Made by a program: the position numbers and the translations under genes
The notes under the pieces: model-generated
Told to the model about the DNA's origin: nothing
What the model saw: the letters and a program-made list of their open reading frames with translations, nothing else
The model's database searches: none
Shown here: piece by piece, positions 40,369 to 49,719 of the stretch
Layout of the letters: each line of letters begins with the position of its first letter
Position numbering within the stretch: position 1 is the first letter of the stretch
DNA from: Archaeoglobus sp. JdFR-27
GTDB lineage: Archaea; Halobacteriota; Archaeoglobi; Archaeoglobales; Archaeoglobaceae
Length of the DNA stretch: 64,000 nt
Direction of reading: 5' to 3'
Assembly: GCA_002011235.1 (NCBI GenBank)
Contig: MTMO01000034.1
Coordinates: 1-64,000, forward strand

Positions 40369-41550
40369 TTACTTGTAAAGTACTAAAGTACTTTTATCCG
40401 GGGGTCTCACCATTCTGATGAGTACTGAGGAAATCAGACAGAATACGCCGAGATACATCAAAACGAGTGTGAAATCACCTGTAAAATCAAGGATGTACCC
40501 ACTGAGAGATGGACCAATTATACCAGCAATGAAGCCATAGGCCGTGAAAACAAGTCCAAAAATTGCTCCAAAATGCTTTAAACCGAAGCAATCACTTGCC
40601 AATGGAGCAGAAACTGCAAACAATGTACCGAAAGCAAAACCGATGAATGCAGCAAGGATGTAAATCAAAAGTGGATTTAAAGGCTGCAATAACAAGAAGT
40701 AAGCGATTCCTGCGAGAAGGAAACTGAGACTCATTATGTTGTTCCTTCCAAAGTGGTCTGAGATTACTCCTGAAATCAATCTGCTGACTCCGTTCGTTAG
40801 GTTAAATGATGTCAGGACAAGAATGGCTGATTGAGCTGTCAATCCTTTTAATACTCCTAAAGGAACGGACAAGCTGATCATGGATATGCCAGCAGCTCCT
40901 TGCAATGCCCAGACAAGCCATAAAAACCAGAAGCTGGATTTTTTAAGACTTTCTTTTACAGTTAATGATGGTAAATGAACCTCTTTTCTCTCTTTTACTT
41001 TGGGTGAATGAATAGGAATCGATGCAAGAATGCCGGTGACAAGAATAACTGCTGCAAGGATTAAGTTCATGTTCAAGTATCCTAAGGTCTCAAACAATCC
41101 AAGAAAGACTGGAGACATTATCGCAGCCGACAAACCAAAAATCATCGTTGCCGCTCCTGAAACGAGACCCTTTGATTCGGGGAACCAGAGCTGAACGACT
41201 GTTACTGCTGGAATATAAATAAAACAAGAGTGAATACCGTTGATAAACGCCCATAGATATACAAGTTCTATGGAAACAGGAAAAGCTATAAGAAAAAAGT
41301 TCAAACCAGAGATTAGAATACCAAGGATTATCATCAGTCTAAAACCATACTTTTCCTGCCATTTTCCTACGAAGAACATGAAAATGCCCACGGCTGCAAG
41401 AATGAAGAAAATGATGTTTCCGATCTCCCCACTGCCCACGTTCAGCAATTGCTTCCAGTATGAACCCATAACGCCAGGATAGCCGAAAACGAGAGACCCC
41501 GACCAGAACAAAACGATCAAACTTCCAGCAAACGAGGCGTACTTTCCCAT
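40369..41550 (-). CDS. MFS transporter (oxalate/formate-antiporter-like)
   Basis: 12-TM pattern; GVMGSYWKQLLNVGSGEIGNIIFFILAAVGIFMFFVGKWQEKYGFR. Confidence 0.85.
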   Translation of the reverse strand: MGKYASFAGSLIVLFWSGSLVFGYPGVMGSYWKQLLNVGSGEIGNIIFFILAAVGIFMFFVGKWQEKYGFRLMIILGILISGLNFFLIAFPVSIELVYLWAFINGIHSCFIYIPAVTVVQLWFPESKGLVSGAATMIFGLSAAIMSPVFLGLFETLGYLNMNLILAAVILVTGILASIPIHSPKVKERKEVHLPSLTVKESLKKSSFWFLWLVWALQGAAGISMISLSVPLGVLKGLTAQSAILVLTSFNLTNGVSRLISGVISDHFGRNNIMSLSFLLAGIAYFLLLQPLNPLLIYILAAFIGFAFGTLFAVSAPLASDCFGLKHFGAIFGLVFTAYGFIAGIIGPSLSGYILDFTGDFTLVLMYLGVFCLISSVLIRMVRPPDKSTLVLYK

Positions 41551-42016
41551 GATTTCACCGTCTAAAATCTAAAATTTTTAAACATTAAATTAACCAGATC
41601 CTAAAAATCTTTTGTTTTTTGAGATATCTTGAGGTTAAAATCAAACTAATTCCACAAACATGTGCTACTTAAACACACAGTGGAGGGACAAACTCGTAAA
41701 ATTGGTGATAAAAATGAGAATTGCGCTCTCTCTTAAACAAATTTCGACAATCTTGTATAAGACTATTCACTCCTTGATTTTTTAAAGTTTGAAAAAGTTG
41801 AAGAATAGTGATAAGATGCTCTGACTTCAATATTGTGAGCTAACCTAAATGGGTTGCCAATGCTGCATGAAAAGAAGGTGAAGATCTTAGTGATGATGCT
41901 TTGAAGTAAGCTTTGAGACTCGTTTTAGAGTTTATTGATAAAGTACGTACATTGAAGACATTAAAGCAGTATTTTGTCTTTCTCTCCAGCACCTCACAAG
42001 GGGCTAAAGAGTGTCT

Positions 42017-42433
42017 CTACTCAGAAGGGATGACACCGAGTTGTTGCATCAGACCTAATGCGTCATTTAAGCCCCAGATCTCCCCGATCTTGCCACCAGC
42101 AAAACGATAGATGGCAATTCCCATCCATGTTACATGCTTGCCAGTGGGGGCAATGTCTCGAAAAGGGCCCTTGTGCGTGCCATGAGCCGTCCAGCGCGCT
42201 ACAACTTTGTCCTCTTCAGCGACTATATCTTCAATGGAAACGTGTAGGTTAGGAAATGCAGTAAGGAACATTGTAGCAAACTGTTTCCATCCTTCCAGTC
42301 CTTTAATATCGGTACTAGCAAAGTGAAGAACACAATCGGCAGCTAACCATTTATCCCCCACAGACAAATTTCCCTTATTGTAGGCTTCATCCAGAAACTG
42401 CTGAACAATAGATTTGTTTCTTTCTGCAGACAT
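42017..42433 (-). CDS. SnoaL-like ester cyclase family protein
   Basis: AERNKSIVQQFLDEAYNKGNL...FPNLHVSIEDIVAEEDKVVARWTAHGTHKGPFRDIAPTGKHVTWMGIAIYRF. Confidence 0.85.
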   Translation of the reverse strand: MSAERNKSIVQQFLDEAYNKGNLSVGDKWLAADCVLHFASTDIKGLEGWKQFATMFLTAFPNLHVSIEDIVAEEDKVVARWTAHGTHKGPFRDIAPTGKHVTWMGIAIYRFAGGKIGEIWGLNDALGLMQQLGVIPSE

Positions 42434-42933
42434 ACTTTACCACCTATTTTTAATATATTTTATAATTAGCATTTAAACATAAATACTTTTCTATCAAATT
42501 TTATACCAAATTTATAAAGTAATCCAACTTGTGTTTATTTACGACCAAATTCTTAGATGAGGGCGAAGATTGAGTGGGTAAGAAAAAAGAATTGCTAATA
42601 CAGTTGATATTGTTCTCACAACTCTTCCCGACACGATAATGATTTCGAAGAACTTAGATATGAAAAATTTTGTAGGCTTACATCAGGGTATTTTCTTGGA
42701 TATTTAGATAAATACCCTAAATTATATTATTTTTCATGAAATTGGGTGTACAGAAACGTAATTGTACGTACACTAAACAAACCAACCAGAAGGGGGAAAA
42801 AGAAGGATACTGTACCAGAGACGAAACAGGTCAAGATTAATTTAACAGTATCAAAAGTAAACCTGCGACTGGCTAAAAATAAACAACTTCGAAATTAGAT
42901 TAAACCCTATATACTAGTTCTTTACCTGAAAGA

Positions 42934-43574
42934 TTGGATGCTCCAGTAATGGATGCAACCACGGAAAAATACTTTAGACTTGAGCCTAATGGGTATTCCA
43001 TAACTTTCCCGGAACCAAATGATGAACAACTTAAAATAATAGAAAAACTTGTAGGAAAAGATATTACATTGGAAGAATACATTGAAAAGGTCTACCCTGA
43101 GCTGTTAAAAGATGTGCCGGAAAATGTGAGGATAAACTTTATTCAACAAAAATCGTTTGGCCTAGCGAAAAAGCTGTTAGCTATGCAACTGAAAAAGCGG
43201 TGAATGAATCAATAAAACAGGAATACATACTTCGACTTGACAAATCGGAACTCTGGCTAGCTCCAAGGTGGCCGCATCTTAAATACACATCATGGAGCGA
43301 AATAATTTATCCATGGCATCGCACGATTCCATTCATGGCTGTGGAATCTTATCTGTGGTACAGACCAATTTTAGACTGGCCACCTGAGCTGAAGTCTTTT
43401 ACGGCAAAAGTATGTAGCAATTGTTATGAAGTCCGTGCAGAAAAAGTGTATGCTGCTAGTTACGGAGGTTACTGGCATGTAACTGGACATCACTGGGGAG
43501 ATTATCCATCAGGATATAATCCACCAGATTACGATTCGGTAACAGACACGGGGTGGGTTCATGTTGGCCCTTAG
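42934..43574 (+). pseudogene. Frameshifted gene of unknown function
   Basis: ORF 42934-43203 and ORF 43200-43574 join as ...NFIQQK/IVWPSEKAVSYATEKAVNESIKQEYILRL... if one A is restored in the A run at 43148-43152. Confidence 0.65.
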
Positions 43575-44094
43575 CTCAACGCCCATAGTAAGCGATTCGA
43601 ACATAGGGATTGCAATCCATAAAACTTTCATTTTTGAAGTAATTGGTTTTATAATTTTTTTATTGATATTGTATTTAATATATCGAAAAACCAAGAGAAG
43701 AATACTGTTTGTAATAATCTTGATTACTGTAGTCATAGGAGTATTTTTCACCTTCTACCCATTTGTATCATCTATATTTATGCAAGGTCCAGATGACACC
43801 CAACCTCCTGAAACAATCATATTAGAGATCGTGAAACTCAAGCAAGAGCCAGGGGTCTATTCTATACTAAATGAAAGCGAGCTGGAAAATAATAGGCTAA
43901 GAAATCTAAAGAAAATTCTGGTGGAGATGGAGGAAAAGAAAATTAAGAGAATAGGCTTTGAGTTGTCGAGGGATGAGGGGTTTGCCATCAGCAATTACCT
44001 TATACATAAACAAGGTGAGCCATGCTGTACACCTTATCATGCCCAGTTTAAGTACAAAGGAGAGTTCTACGGATTGGAGATTAAAGGCAATTGA
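43561..44094 (+). CDS. Hypothetical membrane protein (two TM helices plus soluble domain)
   Basis: FEVIGFIIFLLILYLIYRKTKRRILFVIILITVVIGVFFTF then charged domain. Confidence 0.6.
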   Translation: MLALSSTPIVSDSNIGIAIHKTFIFEVIGFIIFLLILYLIYRKTKRRILFVIILITVVIGVFFTFYPFVSSIFMQGPDDTQPPETIILEIVKLKQEPGVYSILNESELENNRLRNLKKILVEMEEKKIKRIGFELSRDEGFAISNYLIHKQGEPCCTPYHAQFKYKGEFYGLEIKGN

Positions 44095-44095
44095 T

Positions 44096-44349
44096 GTGAT
44101 AGTTGTGAAAGCGACAAAACTTGTTCTATTGTTGGTGATATTGGTGATTGTAGAAGGAACTGCGACAGCAACCATAGTGAAAGACAACCAACTCGATAAA
44201 AAACTCGAAAATCTCAGAGAAGTTCTGAAAAATAAGAAGCTGACAGGAGAACAGGTAGAAAAATCATCGAGATAATTAAAATCCTTAGCAAAAAACTGCC
44301 AGAGAAACAGATAGATGATATAATAAAATCCTGTAAGGAGGGTGGATAG
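44096..44349 (+). pseudogene. Frameshifted small exported protein
   Basis: VIVVKATKLVLLLVILVIVEGTATATIVKDNQLDKKLENLREVLKNKKLTGEQVEK then, after restoring one A at 44259-44263, IIEIIKILSKKLPEKQIDDIIKSCKEGG*. Confidence 0.6.
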
Positions 44350-45262
44350 TTTGTTCAACATTGTCTCTAGAGTAGCGTGAAGAGCTGAGAAAGCTTGCAA
44401 TGAAGCATCCTAGGCCACCCCTAGGCTATACCGGAAACAAATCCATGGAAAATAAAAGATACAACTGTCCTCGGATCCTATGATGTACAAAGAGATGGAA
44501 GGATGTATACAAATGCCTTCGCTTATGCTTCACTGCCAGTCTGGGTTTGAGATTCTGCATTTCAGGAGCTTACCTTCTACATCGATTAACTCAGATTTTA
44601 CTCCCAGCTTGTCGTGTGGTATTCGAAATGGGTGGAAACATAGTCGTCTATTGTGTTCGCTGTCTCTCCGGGATTGTTCAAAAATGCAAGATTTGAAATC
44701 CACTTTCTCTCCTCTTCTAAAGTTTTAAGACTGATAAACAGCCATTTAAAGTCCTCAATGTTCATCTTTCTTTCATCGAAGGTGTTGTACAGAAAATTAT
44801 CCATGCTTTAACCCCTTTTAATTCCTTTAACCCGTAGAAAGATGTCTATAATGTCAATGTTAAGCAATGTGTGGTTTTAAAGGAGACAGAAAGGAGACAG
44901 GTTTCATGCTTACTTTTTTAGAAAGGAATTCTAAAGCATTGTGGAAGTTAGCCGGAGATAATTGTGAATAGAGATTCTGGTACAGATGGGCTTTGCAGAG
45001 GTAAAGACAAGTTATAGACATAAAATTTGGCCATAGGGTTCAGCAGAAGGATTCTTTTCAAGGTTTAAAGATAGAACGAAAAGATTCTGTAATAATTTCT
45101 TTATAATCGCCCAGGTATTATCTTCTTGAGGATACTGTTAGCTCGAATCAATCATTTACCATATATAAATTTTTCGAAATTGCTAGGTTTTTTCCTAACA
45201 TTTTCGTGTGTTTTATATATGATTATGTTGGAAAGCTATAGGTAGCGGGAGGTGACGGCGGG

Positions 45263-45670
45263 ATGAAAGCAATAAGAGTGGGTTTGGTTTTGTTGATGGT
45301 GCTGGTGACTGCTGGAGTAGCGATTGCAATGACAGGCGCGAATTCTAAAACAGAACATTATCGACACGACATGCAGGGTCGATGAAGCACACGAAACATG
45401 GGCAGAAAGAGAAGACTTCTTTGAAGAGTCTAACCACAGCTATTTCAGACTTTCGAGTTTGTATTGCACCAAATTACAACAAAGTAAATTGGGGGGATAA
45501 CATTCCAACGACGCACTATGCTTTGTGGCCGATGATGACGTTGTTTACCTCTTCTCGGGGATACAGGCACCTGGTGCTGGAAGTTGGAGTGGAAGAACGA
45601 CTATAATACAACCTGTACTCGAACATAACCAGGACAAGCTAATTCCTTCTAGCATTGGTAGGTATTAGTG
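45263..45670 (+). pseudogene. Decayed gene for a secreted protein
   Basis: RBS GGAGGTGA and signal peptide MKAIRVGLVLLMVLVTAGVAIAMTGA, then coding-like segments in successive frames: NIIDTTCRVDEAHETWAEREDFFEESNHSYFRLSSLYC, DDDVVYLFSGIQAPGAGSWSGRTTIIQPVLEHNQ. Confidence 0.6.
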
Positions 45671-45706
45671 ATAATTTTTAAAATTTAGAGTAGTAAATTC
45701 TTATAA

Positions 45707-46804
45707 GTGAGAAAAATGATAAACAGGTACATCGATCCGGAGAAGATAGATATAAAAGAGGATTGTGCCGAGATTGACGAAATTTATGCCGGAGAGAGAA
45801 TTGAAGGTTTCAGCCTGAGAGGTTTTGAGCTTGTTGAAAAGGCTGATAGCTTCGAGGATGGAATCGAGCTGGTCATCCCTTCGTTTCTCTCTGATGTGGA
45901 AGTGGCAGGATTTCACATAAAGGTTGCATGTGAGCTGAGTGAAGAAGCTGTCTCAGCCCTAGAATCTTTGATTGGAGAAGTCTTAAACAGAATTAAAGGA
46001 GTCGAGTACAAATTCAGGAAGGAAAAGGTTGTGCTAAATCTAACCAATATCGATCAGAAGACCTTTGAATGTATGGCAAAGCTTTTGTATGATGCATTTA
46101 AGAAAATTCCGGTTGTTGAAAAGGTTAGAGTTAAAATAATCCTTGATAAAGAGGAGTTCGACAAAATTTTGAAATATGCAGCTAGGAAACATGAAGAAAG
46201 GGAGAGGTTATTTCAAAGGAAAGAGGGGGAGGTTGACAAATTCTACATCTGCACCTCTTGCCAGTACTACCTCCCCGGTCATGGATGTGTGATCTCTCCT
46301 GAAAGGCCCTCTCCATGTGGAACAACATGGATTGAAGCAAAGGCTGCAGAGGAGCTTGAAGTCGTGAAATACTACTCTCCAGCTAAAAAGGGTGAGAAAA
46401 TCGCTGAATCTGAGTATTTAGGTGTCAATTCTGCCATTGAGGCTGTAACGGAAGGAAAAATTAGTAAAATCTCTTTGCACTCTGTTCTCAAGAATCCTCC
46501 ATCTATCGGTTTATATTCTGAGCTGATAATCTTTTACGACCCTGACAAGGATGGCTTTGGGATAGTTGATAGGAATTTCAAAGGAAAAACACCTCTTGGC
46601 CTAACTTTTGAGGAGATGGAGAAAATAATGGTTGGGCAGCAAGTTGAGGGGTTCGTTGGGGCGAGCTATGCCTACCTCAAAAGCGAGAAGTTTTTAAAGG
46701 ATGAAGGAGGATGGAACAGGGTTTACTGGGTATCTCCTAACGTTTACGAATACATTAAATCCTTCGTTGATAAGAGGCTTTTGGAGAAACTGAAGGGGAA
46801 TTGA
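45707..46804 (+). CDS. Acetyl-CoA synthase beta subunit (CdhC/ACS)-like protein lacking the Ni-site CGC motif
   Basis: CTSCQYYLPGHGCVISPERPSPCG with spacing C-x2-C-x8-C-x9-C; DPDKDGFGIVDRNFKGKTPLGLTFEEMEK...GQQVEGFVGASYAYLKSEKFLKDEGGWNRVYWV. GTG start at 45707, ATG at 45716. Confidence 0.75.
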   Translation: MRKMINRYIDPEKIDIKEDCAEIDEIYAGERIEGFSLRGFELVEKADSFEDGIELVIPSFLSDVEVAGFHIKVACELSEEAVSALESLIGEVLNRIKGVEYKFRKEKVVLNLTNIDQKTFECMAKLLYDAFKKIPVVEKVRVKIILDKEEFDKILKYAARKHEERERLFQRKEGEVDKFYICTSCQYYLPGHGCVISPERPSPCGTTWIEAKAAEELEVVKYYSPAKKGEKIAESEYLGVNSAIEAVTEGKISKISLHSVLKNPPSIGLYSELIIFYDPDKDGFGIVDRNFKGKTPLGLTFEEMEKIMVGQQVEGFVGASYAYLKSEKFLKDEGGWNRVYWVSPNVYEYIKSFVDKRLLEKLKGN

Positions 46805-46877
46805 GGATCTTGGAGTTTCCTTTTTGGCACTATATCTCACGTTACATTCATATACTCTTCAAATTCAATTTAGGGTG

Positions 46878-47144
46878 ATGGTGAAGGTAAAACTCTTTGC
46901 GAACTTCAGAGAGGCAGCTGGAGAGAAAGAAGTAGATCTAGCTGCTACAACTGTAAAAGAACTTCTTAACAATCTTGTAAAAAAGTTTCAGAATCTCGAG
47001 CCATTGATTTTCGAAGATGGGGAGCTTAGAGATTATGTCCACATAATGGTTAATGGAAGACACGTAAACCATTTAGAAGGCTTGGACACTCCACTGAAAG
47101 AAAATGACACCGTTGCAATTTTCCCTCCAGTAAGTGGCGGATAG
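46878..47144 (+). CDS. MoaD/ThiS/SAMP-like small ubiquitin-like protein
   Basis: MVKVKLFANFREAAGEKEVDL...LKENDTVAIFPPVSGG with C-terminal diglycine. Confidence 0.9.
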   Translation: MVKVKLFANFREAAGEKEVDLAATTVKELLNNLVKKFQNLEPLIFEDGELRDYVHIMVNGRHVNHLEGLDTPLKENDTVAIFPPVSGG

Positions 47145-47193
47145 ATTTTTTAGATTGAAGGATTGGCAGGTTTAAGATATTAAGATAAAAAGG

Positions 47194-48375
47194 ATGGAGA
47201 AAATGACTGACAAGATTATCTCTTATAAAAAAGCTCTTAACATGGTAAAAAACAGGTTCAGTCCTACAGGCATCGAGGAGGCTAGCTTAGAAGCATCTGT
47301 TGGGAGAATTCTTACAGAAGACTTGAGAGCTAAAGTCAGTGTACCACCATTTGATATTTCATTAGTGGATGGATACACTTTTGCTGTTGATTCTGTAGCT
47401 TCCGATGAAGAGGTCAGCAATTACGTTTGGGTCAACACGGGTGATAGAATTCCTGAAGGTATGGATAGGGTTGTGAAATTCGAGGATGTAGTTGAAGAGG
47501 TTGGAGAGAGGGGCAAACTCATTTTAAAACATAAGCCAAAGAAGTGGGAGAATATCAGAAGGAAAGGTGAGGATATTTCAGAGGGGGAATTAATTCTTAA
47601 GAAGGGGACGATAATCGATGGATTGAAGATCGTTTCACTAAAAAACTGTGGAATAGAAGGGTTAAAGGTTTACAAGAAGCCAAGAGTTGCCGTAATTGCA
47701 ACGGGAGACGAGCTTGGCGATGAAATCGCTTCAAGCAACGATCTTATGCTTTCTCTTCTCCTCCGGCAATGGGGATGTGAGGTAAAAAACTTCCCCGTGC
47801 TGAAAGATAGGGAAGAAGAGATCAGAGTTGCTCTCGAAAGTTTAAGGGAATTCGATCTCATTTTAACGACAGGAGGAACTTCAAAGGGCAGAAGAGATCT
47901 GATGAGAGGGGTTGTATCAAAGATTGGGAGAATCTATTTCCACCAGACTAGAATTAAACCTGGAAGAACAGCATTTTTTGGTGAAATTCATTCCAAAATT
48001 TATTCCAAAGTTTCTAAAGTTCATTCTAACTCAGAAAATTCAAAAAGGTCAATTCCAATCTTCTGCCTGCCTGGAAACCCACCCGCATGCCTCGCTGCTT
48101 TTATGCTGTATGTAAGGCCTGCTGTTCTTAAGATGATTGGAACTGAGGAATTTACTTTTAGGGCGACGATTTCTGGCCATCTTTCCCCTTCCAAAAGCAC
48201 GAGATTCATTCTTCTGAACTTTAACGGCGATAAGGCAACCCCGCTAAAAGGAGGGTTTTTCAAGAGTTTGTTAGCCGCCAACAGCTATCTAATCTTAGAA
48301 GAGGGCAAAGGGATTAAAGAGGGGGAGATCGCTGAAATTCATCCCTTGATAAATTTGTCATCTCTGGGGGCTTGA
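47194..48375 (+). CDS. moeA: Molybdopterin molybdenumtransferase MoeA-like
   Basis: VPPFDISLVDGYTFAVDS, IRRKGEDISEGELILKKGTII, VAVIATGDEL, TTGGTSKGRRD, FCLPGNPPACLAAF. Confidence 0.92.
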   Translation: MEKMTDKIISYKKALNMVKNRFSPTGIEEASLEASVGRILTEDLRAKVSVPPFDISLVDGYTFAVDSVASDEEVSNYVWVNTGDRIPEGMDRVVKFEDVVEEVGERGKLILKHKPKKWENIRRKGEDISEGELILKKGTIIDGLKIVSLKNCGIEGLKVYKKPRVAVIATGDELGDEIASSNDLMLSLLLRQWGCEVKNFPVLKDREEEIRVALESLREFDLILTTGGTSKGRRDLMRGVVSKIGRIYFHQTRIKPGRTAFFGEIHSKIYSKVSKVHSNSENSKRSIPIFCLPGNPPACLAAFMLYVRPAVLKMIGTEEFTFRATISGHLSPSKSTRFILLNFNGDKATPLKGGFFKSLLAANSYLILEEGKGIKEGEIAEIHPLINLSSLGA

Positions 48376-49208
48376 GAATGAAGAACGTAGAGAATCTCAA
48401 ATCTTTCAAAGGCTCTGAAAGATTAGAAAAACATGTTCGGAGAGGATCTAAAAACCTGATAACTCTCCTTACCGACTTTGGAGACTTCTATTCGGGGATT
48501 ATGAAAGGTATAATCCTCTCGATTAATCCTAATGTTTGGATAGTAGATATCACTCATTCAGTTGAGCCCCAAAATGTTAAACAGGCGGCATTCCTTCTTG
48601 TGAGCTACCACAGCTTCTTCAAGAATTGCGTGCATGTTGTGGTTGTTGATCCAGGTGTTGGGAGTGAAAGGGAAATTATTTTAGCTGAAAACGATTCGAA
48701 CTGCTTTATCGCTCCAAACAATGGTGTTCTGTCTGAAATAATGGAAGGATGTGAAATTTACCGTGTGGATATAAGAAAAGCGTCAAAGTATACAGGCAAG
48801 CTATCATCAACCTTCCATGGCAGAGATGTTTTCGCTCCTGCAGCAGCTCTGGTTGCGATGGGCAGAAAGGATGAGATAGCCGAGCCTTTTGAAGGTGAAG
48901 TCATCAAGATAGATATTTTTGATGCAAAAATTGAAGGAAACCAGATAGAATTCTCAATTCTCTATATCGATACTTTTGGAAATGCGGTTACGAATATAAC
49001 AAAAGAAATGATCGATGAAATTCAACCAAGAGAGTTCATTTTAAACGGAAGAACTTTCCCGTTTGTTGAGAAGTACGTGGATGTCAATGAAAGAGAGCCT
49101 TTAGCCCTCATAGGAAGTTTTGAAACCTTGGAATTCAGTATCAGGGAGGGAAATGCTGCAAAGGAATTTGGGCTTAAGACCGGCAGGTTTAGGGCGAGCT
49201 TTAGGTGA
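48372..49208 (+). CDS. S-adenosyl-L-methionine hydrolase (adenosine-forming), DUF62/chlorinase-fluorinase fold
   Basis: LITLLTDFGDFYSGIMKGIILSINPNVWIVDITHSVEPQNVKQAAFLL; VVVDPGVGSERE; FHGRDVFAPAAA. Confidence 0.9.
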   Translation: MRMKNVENLKSFKGSERLEKHVRRGSKNLITLLTDFGDFYSGIMKGIILSINPNVWIVDITHSVEPQNVKQAAFLLVSYHSFFKNCVHVVVVDPGVGSEREIILAENDSNCFIAPNNGVLSEIMEGCEIYRVDIRKASKYTGKLSSTFHGRDVFAPAAALVAMGRKDEIAEPFEGEVIKIDIFDAKIEGNQIEFSILYIDTFGNAVTNITKEMIDEIQPREFILNGRTFPFVEKYVDVNEREPLALIGSFETLEFSIREGNAAKEFGLKTGRFRASFR

Positions 49209-49233
49209 AAGTTAAAATGTATTGTAAGAATTG

Positions 49234-49710
49234 TCAAAGAATAAAAACAGCGGCAGAAACAACAGTGGTGTAGTCTTCCACTTCTGCTACCTTGTGAATA
49301 CTCAGTTTTTTTGAAGCCTTCGTGTTAAAGGCACTTTCAACCATATAGTTGGCTATCTCCTCTGCATGATCAAGCGATCCTTCATACCACTCTCCCGCAT
49401 GTTCTGCGATATACCCGTTTTTTGCATCATCTTCTGGTTTAGCAGCAGCAATGCTTGCAAAAATCTTTTTTCCCTTTTCGTTGCTTGTATATCTCGCCAT
49501 CACCGTGAAGACTATCTGTCCAGGCTTTAGTTCTGAAAGTCCTTCTTTGCTGTCAACGAATTCACATTCTGGTGGCAAAATGCTGCTCACTGGAACGAGG
49601 TTGAATTTCTCGATTCCGGCATCTCTCAAAGCGAGTTCAAAGCTAACCAGCGGATCTTTGTGCTTTCCTACTCCACTAACGAAAAAAACCTTTTTAGGTA
49701 TGAGATTCAT
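49234..49710 (-). CDS. pdaD: Pyruvoyl-dependent arginine decarboxylase
   Basis: KKVFFVSGVGKHKDPLVSFELALRDAGIEKFNLVPVSSILPPEC with the Ser-Ser self-cleavage region. Confidence 0.92.
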   Translation of the reverse strand: MNLIPKKVFFVSGVGKHKDPLVSFELALRDAGIEKFNLVPVSSILPPECEFVDSKEGLSELKPGQIVFTVMARYTSNEKGKKIFASIAAAKPEDDAKNGYIAEHAGEWYEGSLDHAEEIANYMVESAFNTKASKKLSIHKVAEVEDYTTVVSAAVFIL

Positions 49711-49719
49711 TTACTCACC

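Noticed and set aside
41885-41960. GTGATGA string resembling a C/D-box sRNA C box
   Set aside because: No CTGA D box at a suitable distance and no second box pair.
43590-43625. GATTCGAAC-like string suggestive of a tRNA T-loop
   Set aside because: No acceptor, D-arm or anticodon arm can be drawn around it, and it lies within the N-terminal coding part of the membrane protein gene.
44598-44804. 68-aa minus-strand ORF MDNFLYNTFDERKMNIEDFKWLF...
   Set aside because: Composition is plausible, but it lies in the decayed region with no motif or context to support it.
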